DNA of 64,000 nucleotides, taken from assembly GCA_024641245.1 (NCBI GenBank), contig JAHEDK010000006.1, positions 1-64,000 of the forward strand, in the 5' to 3' direction. The position numbers were made by a program, and so were the translations under genes. This stretch comes from Actinomycetes bacterium. Its GTDB lineage: Bacteria; Actinomycetota; Acidimicrobiia; Spongiisociales; JAHEDJ01. Below are positions 1 through 8,803 of this stretch, piece after piece (the stretch's first letter is position 1; the number at the start of each line of letters is the position of its first letter). Below the pieces are notes generated by a model. That model did not search any database, was not told the origin of the DNA, and saw only the letters and a list, made by a program, of their open reading frames with translations.

Positions 1-703
1 GCGAACGTTGTCGGCGACCGAGAGCCGACGGACGCGGCTCATCGGCGAGGTCACCCACGAACTCCGGTCGCCGATCACCACCATCCGGGCGCTGATGGAA
101 GGAGTCCTCGATGGAGTCACCGAGCCGACCAGTGAGTTGTTTGTAGCGGTAGCCGACGAAGCCTCTCGAATGCAACGCCTGGCCGACGACCTGGCGCTTC
201 TCTCTCAGGTGGAAGAGGGGTCGCTGTCCATGTTTGTAGAAATCGCGGACCTGCGGGAGCTAGGTGCCATCGCAGCCGAGCGACTCCGGCTCCAATTCGA
301 TCATAAGAAGGTGGGGCTCGAGGTTGAGCCGGGCGTTGCCCTTCCGACCTCCGTCGACCCCCTGCGCATCGGCCAGGTTTTTGCCAACCTATTAGGCAAT
401 GCCCTCATCCATACTCCGGCCGGCGGTGTCGTCGCCGTACGATCGATCCGGGAGAGCGAGATGGCCGTGGTCGAGGTTGTGGACTCGGGATCGGGTATCC
501 AGCGCGACGAACTCGACCACATCTTCGAGCGGTTCTACCGTCTGCCGGATTCGGCCCGCCCGGCCGGACGCGGCATCGGGCTCACCATCGCCCGCAGCAT
601 CGCCCGAGCTCACGGTGGCGACGTCACTGCCGACTCGAGGGGCGCTGGCGAGGGTTCGACCTTCAGGATCTCGATTCCTCTCCACGAACCCGACCGGGGC
701 TAG
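1..703 (+). CDS. Sensor histidine kinase, C-terminal part (cut by window edge)
   Basis: The reading frame is open to the left edge, so the sensor and membrane part lies outside the window; the TTG at 8 is only the first in-frame start-like codon. What remains is the complete transmitter. A HisKA dimerisation helix carries the phospho-acceptor His in the motif GEVTHELRSPITTI. The HATPase_c domain follows, with the N box (FANLLGNALIHTP), the G1 box DSGSGI, the F box (IFERFYRL) and the G2 box GRGIGLTIA. It should autophosphorylate and pass phosphate to a response regulator that is not visible here. It converges on the ABC exporter across 32 bp, so any link to that exporter is unproven. Confidence 0.93.
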   Translation, partial: RTLSATESRRTRLIGEVTHELRSPITTIRALMEGVLDGVTEPTSELFVAVADEASRMQRLADDLALLSQVEEGSLSMFVEIADLRELGAIAAERLRLQFDHKKVGLEVEPGVALPTSVDPLRIGQVFANLLGNALIHTPAGGVVAVRSIRESEMAVVEVVDSGSGIQRDELDHIFERFYRLPDSARPAGRGIGLTIARSIARAHGGDVTADSRGAGEGSTFRISIPLHEPDRG

Positions 704-735
704 AACGATCTCTTGCCTGCCCGGTCCCTTCGGGT

Positions 736-2394
736 CTAGCCCGTCTGGCGCAGGTCCCTCCGTTGGAAGAGGACGACCGACAGCGCGATGAGCCCGACGA
801 AAATGCCGGTCAGGATCGCCCCGTGGCCCCATTGCATCCCGTTGATCAGCGGGTCACCCGTCAGGTAGTAGTAGAACGGCGTGGCTTTGGCGAGGCCGGC
901 CAGGCTGTCGCTGAACGGCAGGAAGGCGTTGATCACGAAGAGCACGATGGCGATGCCGATCGATCCGAAGATGGACAGGCGCGGTTTTCCGGTGGCGGCG
1001 CTCAAGGCCAGCGCGAAGGAACCGAAGACCAGGCCCAGCAACGTCAACAGCAAGCAAGTGGCGGCAATGTTGCCCATGTCCATCCCCAGGCCACCGATGA
1101 CCGATCCGAGCGCCACTCCGGCAAACGTAGCGAAGCCGATGATTACGCCTCCGACAATCATCGAGACAGTCTTCTCGTAGACGATCTTGGACCGTTTGAT
1201 CGGATTGGCCAGCAGTATGCCCATCGTGCGATTGGCCTCTTCGCCCGCCAGCGCCCGTGCTCCAATGGCAATGGTCACCACCATTACGGCAATGGGAGCC
1301 ATCATCCCGAAGGTCTCGACCTGATAGAAGCCCTCGGCGGTGCTGAGATCACCGCCTCCGAACAATGCCAGCATTGCCTCCGGTAGGGCATCGGCGAAAT
1401 CCAGGAGAAACTCATCGATGAAGGTGTACGTCGGTCCGATCAGGATTCCCATGATGAAGAACTCGATGTAGGCAACAACGATGATTAGGCCTTGGTGTTC
1501 GGTGAGGGTTTTGATCCAGATATGGCTGACGCGTGCCGATCCGGCCAGCCGGTCGGCCACCTTCTTGGTTATCGGGTGAGTTCGCAAACGGTCGATCAAC
1601 GATACGCCTGTCGTCTGGCCCCTTAGATCTCGCCGGTTCACCCCGACCACTGCGGCAACTGCCAGCACAACCATTGCCGCGATTAGGACGGCGATCCCGC
1701 CCCAGTCGACTCCGTTGAGGGCTGGTTCGCTGTTTGAGTAGTAGTACCAGGGGAAGATACGGGCCCACTCCTTCAACGCATCGATGAGCGGGAACAGGCC
1801 CACGCCGATGAACGAGATTGTCATGATCCCGGCGGTTACACCTGAAGCCAGACCGTTCTTTCCGGTCCAGGCCCCGATCGCCATGGCGAGGAAGCCGTGG
1901 AAGATAGAGATCACGAACATGTGGAAGGCAAGCGCCGTGATGTGCATGTCCCCGAGTTCGACATTCAGAAGGGCCGGGCTGAGCAGTCCGAACGCAAGCA
2001 GAACGAGCGTTCCGACGGCAGTCAAGCCCACCATCGACGTTGCCTTGGAGACCAGGATGCTGGTCCGGCTCTTGGGATTCCCGAGCAGCAGACCCAGCGT
2101 GCCATTGCGTTCCTCGCCGGCGATCGACGCGGACCCCATCGAAAGCGACAGGGCCGCTAGCGTAAGCGCCCCATACGAGGCGTAGATGGCCCCGTAGGCC
2201 AACCCTCCTACATCGGTGTCCTCTGCGATGCCAACGAGGCTCCGCATTGCGGCCGGCATGCTGGTGTAGAGACCGAGATCGACGTTGCGATACACCGACA
2301 TGCCCATCAGGAGAAGGAGTCCGATGCTCCCGGCACCGATGAGGATGCCCTTCCACCGGTCGAGGACGTTCTTGGTGGCGACGTTCGCCAGCAT
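736..2394 (-). CDS. ABC-2 type exporter permease, tandem-duplicated
   Basis: This 552-residue polytopic membrane protein is the permease partner of the ATPase encoded directly upstream; the ATPase stop and this ATG share one base (TAATG). The protein is an internal duplication of an ABC-2 half. The motif (A)GEE-NRT/NGT-GILL/GLLL-NP occurs near residues 93 and 380. A PWYYY / PFYYY element followed by NG-WG and RRDLR occurs near residues 230-270 and again at the C-terminus (PFYYYL ... QRRDLR). About 12 transmembrane segments are expected, so one polypeptide may replace a permease homodimer. The substrate cannot be read from sequence. Family members with a TetR-ATPase-permease layout are often drug or lipid exporters. 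Confidence 0.9.
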   Translation of the reverse strand: MLANVATKNVLDRWKGILIGAGSIGLLLLMGMSVYRNVDLGLYTSMPAAMRSLVGIAEDTDVGGLAYGAIYASYGALTLAALSLSMGSASIAGEERNGTLGLLLGNPKSRTSILVSKATSMVGLTAVGTLVLLAFGLLSPALLNVELGDMHITALAFHMFVISIFHGFLAMAIGAWTGKNGLASGVTAGIMTISFIGVGLFPLIDALKEWARIFPWYYYSNSEPALNGVDWGGIAVLIAAMVVLAVAAVVGVNRRDLRGQTTGVSLIDRLRTHPITKKVADRLAGSARVSHIWIKTLTEHQGLIIVVAYIEFFIMGILIGPTYTFIDEFLLDFADALPEAMLALFGGGDLSTAEGFYQVETFGMMAPIAVMVVTIAIGARALAGEEANRTMGILLANPIKRSKIVYEKTVSMIVGGVIIGFATFAGVALGSVIGGLGMDMGNIAATCLLLTLLGLVFGSFALALSAATGKPRLSIFGSIGIAIVLFVINAFLPFSDSLAGLAKATPFYYYLTGDPLINGMQWGHGAILTGIFVGLIALSVVLFQRRDLRQTG

Positions 2395-3302
2395 TAGACG
2401 TTCACCTCCTCGTCGCGGTAATAGGTCAAGAAGATCTCTTCGAGGTCGGCCTCCTGTGTCGTTATGTCCATGACGTGGAACTGCTGGGTGACGACCTTGA
2501 GCAGCGTTTCCATCTGCCCGTCGAATGAGAGAGTCACGTGGTCGTTTTCAGTAGTGACTGCCCGGACCCCCGGCAGGCCCTCGAGCACCGCGCCGTCGAC
2601 GGGAGCGTCGAAGTAGACACTGATCTTGCGGATGGCTTTCGATCGGAGGTCAGCTACGGCCTCGACGGCAATCAGCCTGCCGTGGCGGATGATCCCTACT
2701 CGGTCGGCGACCCGCTGCACCTCTGACAGGGTGTGGCTGGAGAGGAACACGGCGCGCCCTTCGGCCGCCACCTCTCGCAGCATCTTCTGGAATTCGCGCT
2801 GTACGAGCGGGTCGAGGCCTGAACTCGGCTCGTCCATGATCAAGACGTCCGGCCTGTTCATGAATGCCTGGATCAGTCCGACCTTCTGCCGGTTGCCCGA
2901 TGACAAGTCGCCTACCTTCTTCGATAGGTCGGCGTCGAGTCGCCCGGCCAGCTGATCTATGTAAGACCAGTCGACTCCACCGCGCAGATTGGCGAAGTAG
3001 GTGAGGGTGTCCCGGCCGGTCAGGTTGGGGTACATTGCCAGATCGCCCGGCACGTATCCGATGTGTCTGCGAATCTCGACCGACTGCTGATGGGAGTCCA
3101 TCCCGAGGATCGAGGCCTTCCCGGCAGTGGGCCGGATCTCGTCGAGGATCGTCCGGATCATGGTCGTCTTGCCCGCGCCGTTCGGTCCGAGGAATCCGAA
3201 AATCTCACCTCGACGAACGTCCAGGTCCAGATCCACCAGGGCCTCTACTTCCCCGTAGTGCTTGGTGAGGCCTTCTGCGCGGATGGCGATCTGATCGGTC
3301 AT
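2394..3302 (-). CDS. ABC transporter ATP-binding protein
   Basis: This 302-residue nucleotide-binding subunit energises the adjacent duplicated permease. All motor motifs are present: Walker A GPNGAGKTT (about residue 40), Q-loop, signature LSSGNRQKVGL, Walker B VLIMDEPSSGLDP and the H-loop SSHTLSE. The C-terminal 80 residues form the DUF4162-like tail common in drug/antibiotic ABC-2 ATPases. The ATG overlaps the stop of a small TetR-like remnant (ATGA), which suggests that a TetR repressor once led this operon. Confidence 0.95.
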   Translation of the reverse strand: MTDQIAIRAEGLTKHYGEVEALVDLDLDVRRGEIFGFLGPNGAGKTTMIRTILDEIRPTAGKASILGMDSHQQSVEIRRHIGYVPGDLAMYPNLTGRDTLTYFANLRGGVDWSYIDQLAGRLDADLSKKVGDLSSGNRQKVGLIQAFMNRPDVLIMDEPSSGLDPLVQREFQKMLREVAAEGRAVFLSSHTLSEVQRVADRVGIIRHGRLIAVEAVADLRSKAIRKISVYFDAPVDGAVLEGLPGVRAVTTENDHVTLSFDGQMETLLKVVTQQFHVMDITTQEADLEEIFLTYYRDEEVNV

Positions 3303-3466
3303 GGATGCTCCTCTGTCTTTTCGGTGTCGTTGACAAACGCCTCACTACTGATGGGGGTGATTCCGTCGGCGGCGAAGTGGTCGACAGCGGCATCACGGAT
3401 GCGCGCCCCGTTCGTTCGATCACGGCATGCCGGTGAAGTGTTGGATTCCGTGCTGGTTGAGTGCAC
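3299..3466 (-). pseudogene. Remnant of a TetR-family regulator (internal deletion)
   Basis: This is a 55-codon frame from a GTG at 3466 to a TGA that overlaps the ATG of the ABC ATPase. Residues 20-36 read GARIRDAAVDHFAADGI, which is the hallmark first helix of TetR/AcrR repressors (RIxxAAxxxFxxxG). The helix-turn-helix and ligand domain that should follow are absent. About 20 residues later the frame ends with the 4-bp stop/start overlap expected of an intact operon leader. The simplest reading is an in-frame internal deletion that fused the N- and C-terminal ends. It could also be a fortuitous short frame, because the evidence rests on about 17 residues plus context. Confidence 0.45.
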
Positions 3467-3487
3467 GTCAAGAGTCTATGCGGGCGT

Positions 3488-4240
3488 TCAGCTGCTCGAT
3501 GCCGTCTGCCGTGCTGCCGGATCCTGCCGGTAGAAAGACCTGAGCAGTCCATACAAATCCGGTTCATCCCGCTGCAAGCGCACCGGAATGTCGAAGAATG
3601 CTTCGGTGGCAACGGCGAGCAATTCGGCGGGATTGGTTCCGCCGTACCCGTCGAGGCTCACCGCGTTGCCTTGGCGGAGTCGTTGCAGGATCGACCGGAG
3701 TGCAGGCTCCCAACGCTGCTTCAGTTCGGCAGACATCGGCGGGACTCCGTTGCCGCTTCCGTTTCGCATGTCCAGCTTGTGGGCGAACTCGTGAAAGACG
3801 ACGTTGTGACCCCGATCCGGATGAAGCGCCTGGTCTGACAACCTATCCCAGGCGATGAGGACCGGTCCGTGAAGCATCGCCTGTCCGGAAAGGGCGGCGT
3901 GGTCGTCGCTGACGATTCCACCGTCGAGGTGACGCGGTCCGTTGTGGTAAACGATGGTGGGAGACACGATGACGGACGTCACGTCGTCGTAGAAGTCGTA
4001 GTTGAGGCCCAGGATGAGGAGACAGGCCTGGGCGGCGATCTGGACCTTCATTTCCTCCGATGGTTCGAAGCCCCGCGTTCCTTCGAACGACTTGTCGGCC
4101 AGGAACACCCTGATCAAGTCCTCCATGCGCTCCCGGTCGGCGTCACCGAGCATCGACCACCAGCGCAGCTTCTCACCGAGCAACATCCGCCATGAGTCGG
4201 GGAACCTGCTCTGGAGGGCCTTGTGGTGTTTGCGCTTCAT
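3488..4240 (-). CDS. mtfA: M90 family zinc peptidase, MtfA-like
   Basis: The protein has 250 residues from the chosen ATG, preceded by GAGGA at good spacing; a longer frame to 4447 exists but has low-complexity N-terminal sequence and no ribosome site. The zinc motif HEFAHKLD (His150, Glu151, His154) and the downstream Glu region NPAELLAVATEAFFD match the MtfA/M90 family, whose E. coli member is about 265 residues. The N-terminal half (FPDSWRMLLGEKLRWWSML ... DRERMEDLI) also matches the family. In E. coli, MtfA binds the Mlc repressor and has aminopeptidase activity; nothing here shows an Mlc partner. It is expected to be cytoplasmic. Confidence 0.88.
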   Translation of the reverse strand: MKRKHHKALQSRFPDSWRMLLGEKLRWWSMLGDADRERMEDLIRVFLADKSFEGTRGFEPSEEMKVQIAAQACLLILGLNYDFYDDVTSVIVSPTIVYHNGPRHLDGGIVSDDHAALSGQAMLHGPVLIAWDRLSDQALHPDRGHNVVFHEFAHKLDMRNGSGNGVPPMSAELKQRWEPALRSILQRLRQGNAVSLDGYGGTNPAELLAVATEAFFDIPVRLQRDEPDLYGLLRSFYRQDPAARQTASSS

Positions 4241-4510
4241 GTGGTGATCCTCATCCAGCAGGCTCCTCCTGTCGATTCGCGCCCCCGATTTCGACGATGC
4301 GGCCGTTGCTGTGTCCAGTTGAACGTTGCGATGAAGCAGCGAGGCGATCATGGCTCGGGTGGTATCGCGGCTTTGTGCCACGTCCGGTGACAGGCAGGGG
4401 CAGGCCCCGACTCGACTGAATCGCCGCAGAGTCGAGAAGCGAATCAAGGGTCACGGCCGCGACCCGTCACCGTCCCGATCGCAAGGGTGCGTGTACGAGG
4501 ACTGTGCTCG

Positions 4511-5713
4511 TCAGCTCCCAACGGCGGCCGAGAAAACGGCTGCCGCTTCTGCCTCGTCTATCCCTGCCAGTCGAGAATCTCCGTACCCGCTGAGTAGCAC
4601 CCAGACCGTTCCGCTGCGGATGATCACGCCAGTGCCCACCGCGTTGCCGAAGTCGATGGTGGCCTCCCGTCCGGTCGCGATATCTACTCGAACGACGTCA
4701 CCGGAGACCCGATCGACGAACCAGACGGCATCCGTCCCGATCGCCAGGCCGGGATGACCGGGGGCAGACTCCAGGCTGAGTTCGGCCACGTTGGTGACTG
4801 TGCCCGAGGCAGGGTCGATCCGAAACAGCGCGCTGGATCCCACGACGAACTCGTTTTCGGGGTTCTTGGTGTCGGCGGCGATCCACACCGACGTATCGTC
4901 GGTGGCGAGGGCTACCGGTCCGGCGGCGAAGATCGTGGTGCCTCCGTCTGATTCTTCCGCGGCAAACCCCAGTTGGTCCCAGCGATCGGTGATTTGATTT
5001 GACCCCGGATCGATCGACAGTAGCCGCCCTGCATTGGCATCGATTACCCAGACTTTGTCAAACGCTGCAACCACGTCGGCGCCGTCTCCGGCGAACAGGT
5101 TGTCGTAGTCGACCACAGTGGCGACAACCTCGCCGGTGCCGGCGTCAATGTGCACTACTTCGCCGGTGGCATCAACCGTCGCCCACAGAGTCTGCCCATC
5201 AACGGCCAGGTAACCGGCGTTCCGGTAGGAGTCCGGTTCGACCTCGGAGATCACTGCCATCGAATCCGGATTGATGAGGCGTACGAGGTTGTCGTCCCAA
5301 CCGGCCGATGCCACCCAGACACCACCCGGACCAACTACGACGTCGCCTGCTCCGACGATCGAGACCCTGCCGAGTTCTGCTCCGGTATCGAGGTCGATCT
5401 CCACCAGCAGGCCTGCATCCTGGTCGGTGATCCACGCCGTAGAACCGTCGATGTCAAATGCGCCGGGTGTGATGTCGAGGGGCAGCTGTATCGCCTCCAT
5501 CTCCAGGCGGCACGGTTGTCCCTCCGGGCAGGTCGACTCCTCTACGAAAGGTCCGGAAGCGAATGTGGTGTCCTCTGTCGCGAGCGTCTCCCCGGTCACG
5601 CCATCGGGGAAGGTGGTCGAGGTCGCGTCCGGTTCTGCAACTCCTTCGGACCCCCCTCCGCAGGCGACCACCATCACGGACAACACCACCAACACAATGC
5701 CGGCACGAAACAT
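4511..5713 (-). CDS. Lipoprotein with YncE/NHL-like beta-propeller
   Basis: The start is set at the ATG preceded by GGGAGG 8 bases upstream, which places a lipoprotein signal at the N-terminus (hydrophobic run, lipobox VVAC, lipidated Cys19 followed by Gly residues). After a Thr/Ser/Asp-rich linker, blades repeat roughly every 45-50 residues. Each has the pattern T/A-VWVxxxxxGxLxRIDPxxGxV, for example VWVASAGWDDNLVRL, LWATVDATGEVVHI and VWFVDRVSGDVVRV. This is typical of an extracellular propeller used for ligand or protein binding, or as a virginiamycin-lyase-like fold. No catalytic residues are evident. It starts 2 bp after the stop of the HExxH lipoprotein, so the two are co-transcribed. 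Confidence 0.8.
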   Translation of the reverse strand: MFRAGIVLVVLSVMVVACGGGSEGVAEPDATSTTFPDGVTGETLATEDTTFASGPFVEESTCPEGQPCRLEMEAIQLPLDITPGAFDIDGSTAWITDQDAGLLVEIDLDTGAELGRVSIVGAGDVVVGPGGVWVASAGWDDNLVRLINPDSMAVISEVEPDSYRNAGYLAVDGQTLWATVDATGEVVHIDAGTGEVVATVVDYDNLFAGDGADVVAAFDKVWVIDANAGRLLSIDPGSNQITDRWDQLGFAAEESDGGTTIFAAGPVALATDDTSVWIAADTKNPENEFVVGSSALFRIDPASGTVTNVAELSLESAPGHPGLAIGTDAVWFVDRVSGDVVRVDIATGREATIDFGNAVGTGVIIRSGTVWVLLSGYGDSRLAGIDEAEAAAVFSAAVGS

Positions 5714-5715
5714 CG

Positions 5716-8382
5716 TCACAACCTCCCTATTGCGATAGTCAGTAACCCGAGCAATGTGTCGTACTCGGGCATACTCAGCTCCAGATAATTCCACAGGACG
5801 ATCGAAATGCTTCCTGAGGTCGAACCCGCCACCGCCTGCAGCACGCCTCCTTCGATGCCGAAAGTCGGATCGGGCGGCGTTACGATGGTCAGCGCCCAGT
5901 CACCGATTCCGTCGACATCGATCGACGAGTTCCCCAGCATCTCCATGCCACTTGTGAAGAAGTCGGGGTCCGACGGCGGAAACAGTTGGAGAGACAGGGC
6001 GCCCTCAAACGTGCACTGGCGTACAAACGACGAGCCGAGCGCGTCCTCACCGCTAGGAGCCTTGGCCTCCGGGACGAGCTGGCGGACCTCGTCGATCGTG
6101 AGTAGTCCGCAGACGTCGACGATATCGGGGAGTGTCCCTGAAGGGGATCCGTCGCCGGTGTCTCCCCCGGCGGGAGAGTCAGAGCCCGATCCGGCCGGTG
6201 CTGCCGGAAGCTCAGCAGTGGAACTGATCTTCTCGAACAGGAATTCGGACCCACCGATCGGCGACTGCATGGACAAGGCGGTGCCGTTGCATACGAACCC
6301 CGTGTGACCGCCCTGTCCCCCGATCGACATGGAGTTGATGCCCGGGCCGGTCTTGAACCACCCGTCGCCGAAGTCCGAGTAGGGGATGAGCGTCATGGTT
6401 CCGCTCTCAACTGAGGTTGCGATCGATTCACCCTCGATTGTGGCCAGGGTGAAGTGAGCGGACCCGCCCAACTCGAATTTCAGTGGATAGAGGTTGACCC
6501 CGTCGGTGGTCGTCGAGTAGATGGGCGTTGCTTCGGAGAAATTGATATAGCTCTGACCTGTGGCCGCGATGATCAGCTCAATCCCGTACGCTCCCTCGGC
6601 CGGCGGGGAGGCGTGATAGCCGATTCCGCGCCAGGTGCCGACCAGGCATGCGTCGACGCCCGGGTCCGGCGGCGGAGAGGCGCAGAAGTCGCTCAGTGCC
6701 CATCCCGTGACTTCGGCGGTGCCGCCGTTTGTGTGCCCCGTGATGGCGATGTCTGCAAGACCGCCCACTGAAGGAAGAAACACGGCCCCTTCACGGGCGG
6801 ATCCATCAGGGCAAGTGCAGGATGCTCCCTTCGTGCACACGGCTACGCCATGGAGGTCGTTGAGCCGCACCGAGGCTCCGTCGGGGAACATCACTTCTCC
6901 GGCCGCGGTAGAGGAGAAGGTGACCACATCGGCGTTCATGTCGAGGTACGAATATCCAACGCCGTATGCCTTGGCCGATCCGGAGTAGCTGTCACCCGGG
7001 CCGATAGCCACCATGCTGATCTTCGGATGGGCACCGGTAATGCCGGGTCCCGCCTGGTCCCAATCCGGTGCATGGTCGGCTTCCCGGAAGTAGCCGGCCG
7101 ACCAGCTATCGATCAGGTTTTCGTAGCCGTCGGCGATGAGGACCTGATAGGCGGAGGACGAACCCTGATCTGAAGCCAGAATGGCGTCGGCAGCTTTGCT
7201 CCACATATCCACCCCGGTATCGGCCAGGTGCGCGTAGAAGCCGATCGCCGTATAGGACCGATCGAAGAGCGGTTGCTGCGGGAACGTCGCCAACCAGCCG
7301 GTCCATGTACCTTCGCTCAGATCGGATCCTCCGGAAACCGCCTCCCCGAACCACTCCGCCATACCTTCGACGATCCAGGGCGGTCTGTGAACGGATGCGG
7401 CAAGTACACCTTGATCGGCCTCGAAGCAGTGGAAGACTTCATGCGCGACAAGTGCTTCGAGTTCGGGACCGGTGAGCGCCGCGCCCTCGGGCGAGAATGC
7501 AATCGTGCATGAAGTCGCGTCCCCGAGGAACATTCCCTGGGCGTCTCGCGGGACCGTTACTCCGAGGTTCTTCTCAGCAGGGTCGATCTTGCCCGCGACG
7601 GTTATCGATCGATCCCAACCAAGCTTCGTTTCGTAGTAGGCGACTACCTCTGCGATCAGACCGTCCGGCGGCGACACCAGGGCAAGTGCCTGTTCCCCTT
7701 CGCGACGGGCGATTCCTTCGGGGTGGTAGCCCGTGGCGAAGGCGGTAAGCCTCCCGTTTACCGCCTGCTGTGCAACCGATGCGAACGCAGCGGTTGCACT
7801 CGGCTCCTCGCCGGTGGTCGCGGATTCGTCGGCGGGCGGAGCGGCGAGGCGGTCGATAACACTCTGTGCGATTCGTTGCTGCTCGATGGTCAGGTCGTCC
7901 CAATGGCCGAGCAGCCACCGGAGCGGGCCGCTTCCGGACTTGAAAGGTAGAACCTCGGTCTCTTGTGTATGCGATCCCGGCAGCGGGGTGAATGCAAGTG
8001 AGAATGCGTCGATAGCCGTCTGAAGATCGATCGTTTCGCCGACTCGACCTTCAACTAGATCCAAAATGGTGGGAACCGACCCACCGATCGTCTCAGGGTC
8101 GGGTTCTTCGATGGTGCCTGTGGAGGAGCATGCACCGAATACCAGCGAAACCAACAGCACCGTCACAGTTCGCCGGGACGCACCGGGTCCGTTTGTCCGG
8201 ATGCATCCCTGGTGCGGCGCAGTCGGGGTTGTGCACTCAGATCCGCATTCAGGTATGAGTTGCCGAAGGCGGCGCAGTCCCATCATCAGATCACGCAAGG
8301 CGGATTGAGCTCGGAGCGGGCGAATACTGTGAACTCGCCTCGCGAGGAAGATCGATCTTGGAATAAACTGGCGAATGAACAA
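5716..8382 (-). CDS. Lipoprotein metallopeptidase (HExxH) with DUF3558-like C-terminus
   Basis: This is a large exported protein. A lipobox (VFGAC, Cys85 from the first ATG) follows a long basic N-region. The true start could be any of several downstream codons (MMGLRR at residue 33, or GTG at residue 73), and none has a clear ribosome site. The middle carries a gluzincin zinc site: VAHEVFHCFEAD (His313, Glu314, His317), then 21 residues later WIVEGMAEWFGE with the third ligand Glu338. A beta-rich domain of about 250 residues follows, then a Gly/Ser/Pro linker, then a module beginning DVCGLLTIDEVRQLVPEA, which resembles the DUF3558 domain of mycobacterial lipoproteins. It is probably a surface protease. 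The substrate is unknown. Confidence 0.8.
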   Translation of the reverse strand: MFIRQFIPRSIFLARRVHSIRPLRAQSALRDLMMGLRRLRQLIPECGSECTTPTAPHQGCIRTNGPGASRRTVTVLLVSLVFGACSSTGTIEEPDPETIGGSVPTILDLVEGRVGETIDLQTAIDAFSLAFTPLPGSHTQETEVLPFKSGSGPLRWLLGHWDDLTIEQQRIAQSVIDRLAAPPADESATTGEEPSATAAFASVAQQAVNGRLTAFATGYHPEGIARREGEQALALVSPPDGLIAEVVAYYETKLGWDRSITVAGKIDPAEKNLGVTVPRDAQGMFLGDATSCTIAFSPEGAALTGPELEALVAHEVFHCFEADQGVLAASVHRPPWIVEGMAEWFGEAVSGGSDLSEGTWTGWLATFPQQPLFDRSYTAIGFYAHLADTGVDMWSKAADAILASDQGSSSAYQVLIADGYENLIDSWSAGYFREADHAPDWDQAGPGITGAHPKISMVAIGPGDSYSGSAKAYGVGYSYLDMNADVVTFSSTAAGEVMFPDGASVRLNDLHGVAVCTKGASCTCPDGSAREGAVFLPSVGGLADIAITGHTNGGTAEVTGWALSDFCASPPPDPGVDACLVGTWRGIGYHASPPAEGAYGIELIIAATGQSYINFSEATPIYSTTTDGVNLYPLKFELGGSAHFTLATIEGESIATSVESGTMTLIPYSDFGDGWFKTGPGINSMSIGGQGGHTGFVCNGTALSMQSPIGGSEFLFEKISSTAELPAAPAGSGSDSPAGGDTGDGSPSGTLPDIVDVCGLLTIDEVRQLVPEAKAPSGEDALGSSFVRQCTFEGALSLQLFPPSDPDFFTSGMEMLGNSSIDVDGIGDWALTIVTPPDPTFGIEGGVLQAVAGSTSGSISIVLWNYLELSMPEYDTLLGLLTIAIGRL

Positions 8383-8803
8383 ACCACGAACTCCTGCCTG
8401 GGGTGAGGTGCGTCCGAAGGATGGGTCGAGCCCCCGGACATTGGCTGAAGAACTAGTGGATGGGGCGAATTCGCTGGTAACGGGTCCCTCCCCGGACCCG
8501 GCGATCTCTCGTGGTTTGGCGTGTGTTCTGCTGCCGGAATTCTAGCGATAGAACGCGCACAAAGAGGCTGGAACCGGCCCCGCTTTCCCGGCCCCGTTCG
8601 ACCGTGCCAGGATCAGTGAGCGGCGGTAACGAAAGCTGGGGTCTATCCCCAGGCCATACCGTCATTGAGTGCCTCAACCTCGTGCATCCGGCCGCGGCGT
8701 TCGAGAGGTCGAAACTCCTCGGAGCGCCTGGATGCGGCCACATCGCCTGTCCGTTCAGAAAACCTCCAACCTCGGTCGGGGCTTCAACTCCGCGGCGCCT
8801 CAC
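8383..8803. other. Non-coding stretch, 421 bp
   Basis: There is no credible gene here. Frames in it are short and compositionally random. Two stem-loops stand out. CGGGTCC-6-GGACCCG at 8481-8500 may lie in the 5' leader of the metallopeptidase gene. CTGGGG-5-CCCCAG at 8636-8652 is listed as a terminator. Confidence 0.6.
8636..8652 (-). terminator. Probable intrinsic terminator of the CDF transporter gene
   Basis: A perfect 6-bp GC-rich stem (CTGGGG/CCCCAG) with a 5-base loop is followed, in the minus-strand direction, by CTTTCGTT. It lies about 150 bp past the CDF stop codon. The U-tract is weak. Confidence 0.35.

Noticed and set aside
8453-8803. Minus-strand 116-codon frame directly after the CDF gene
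   Set aside because: It has low-complexity Arg/Pro/Thr composition and contains the probable terminator hairpin.
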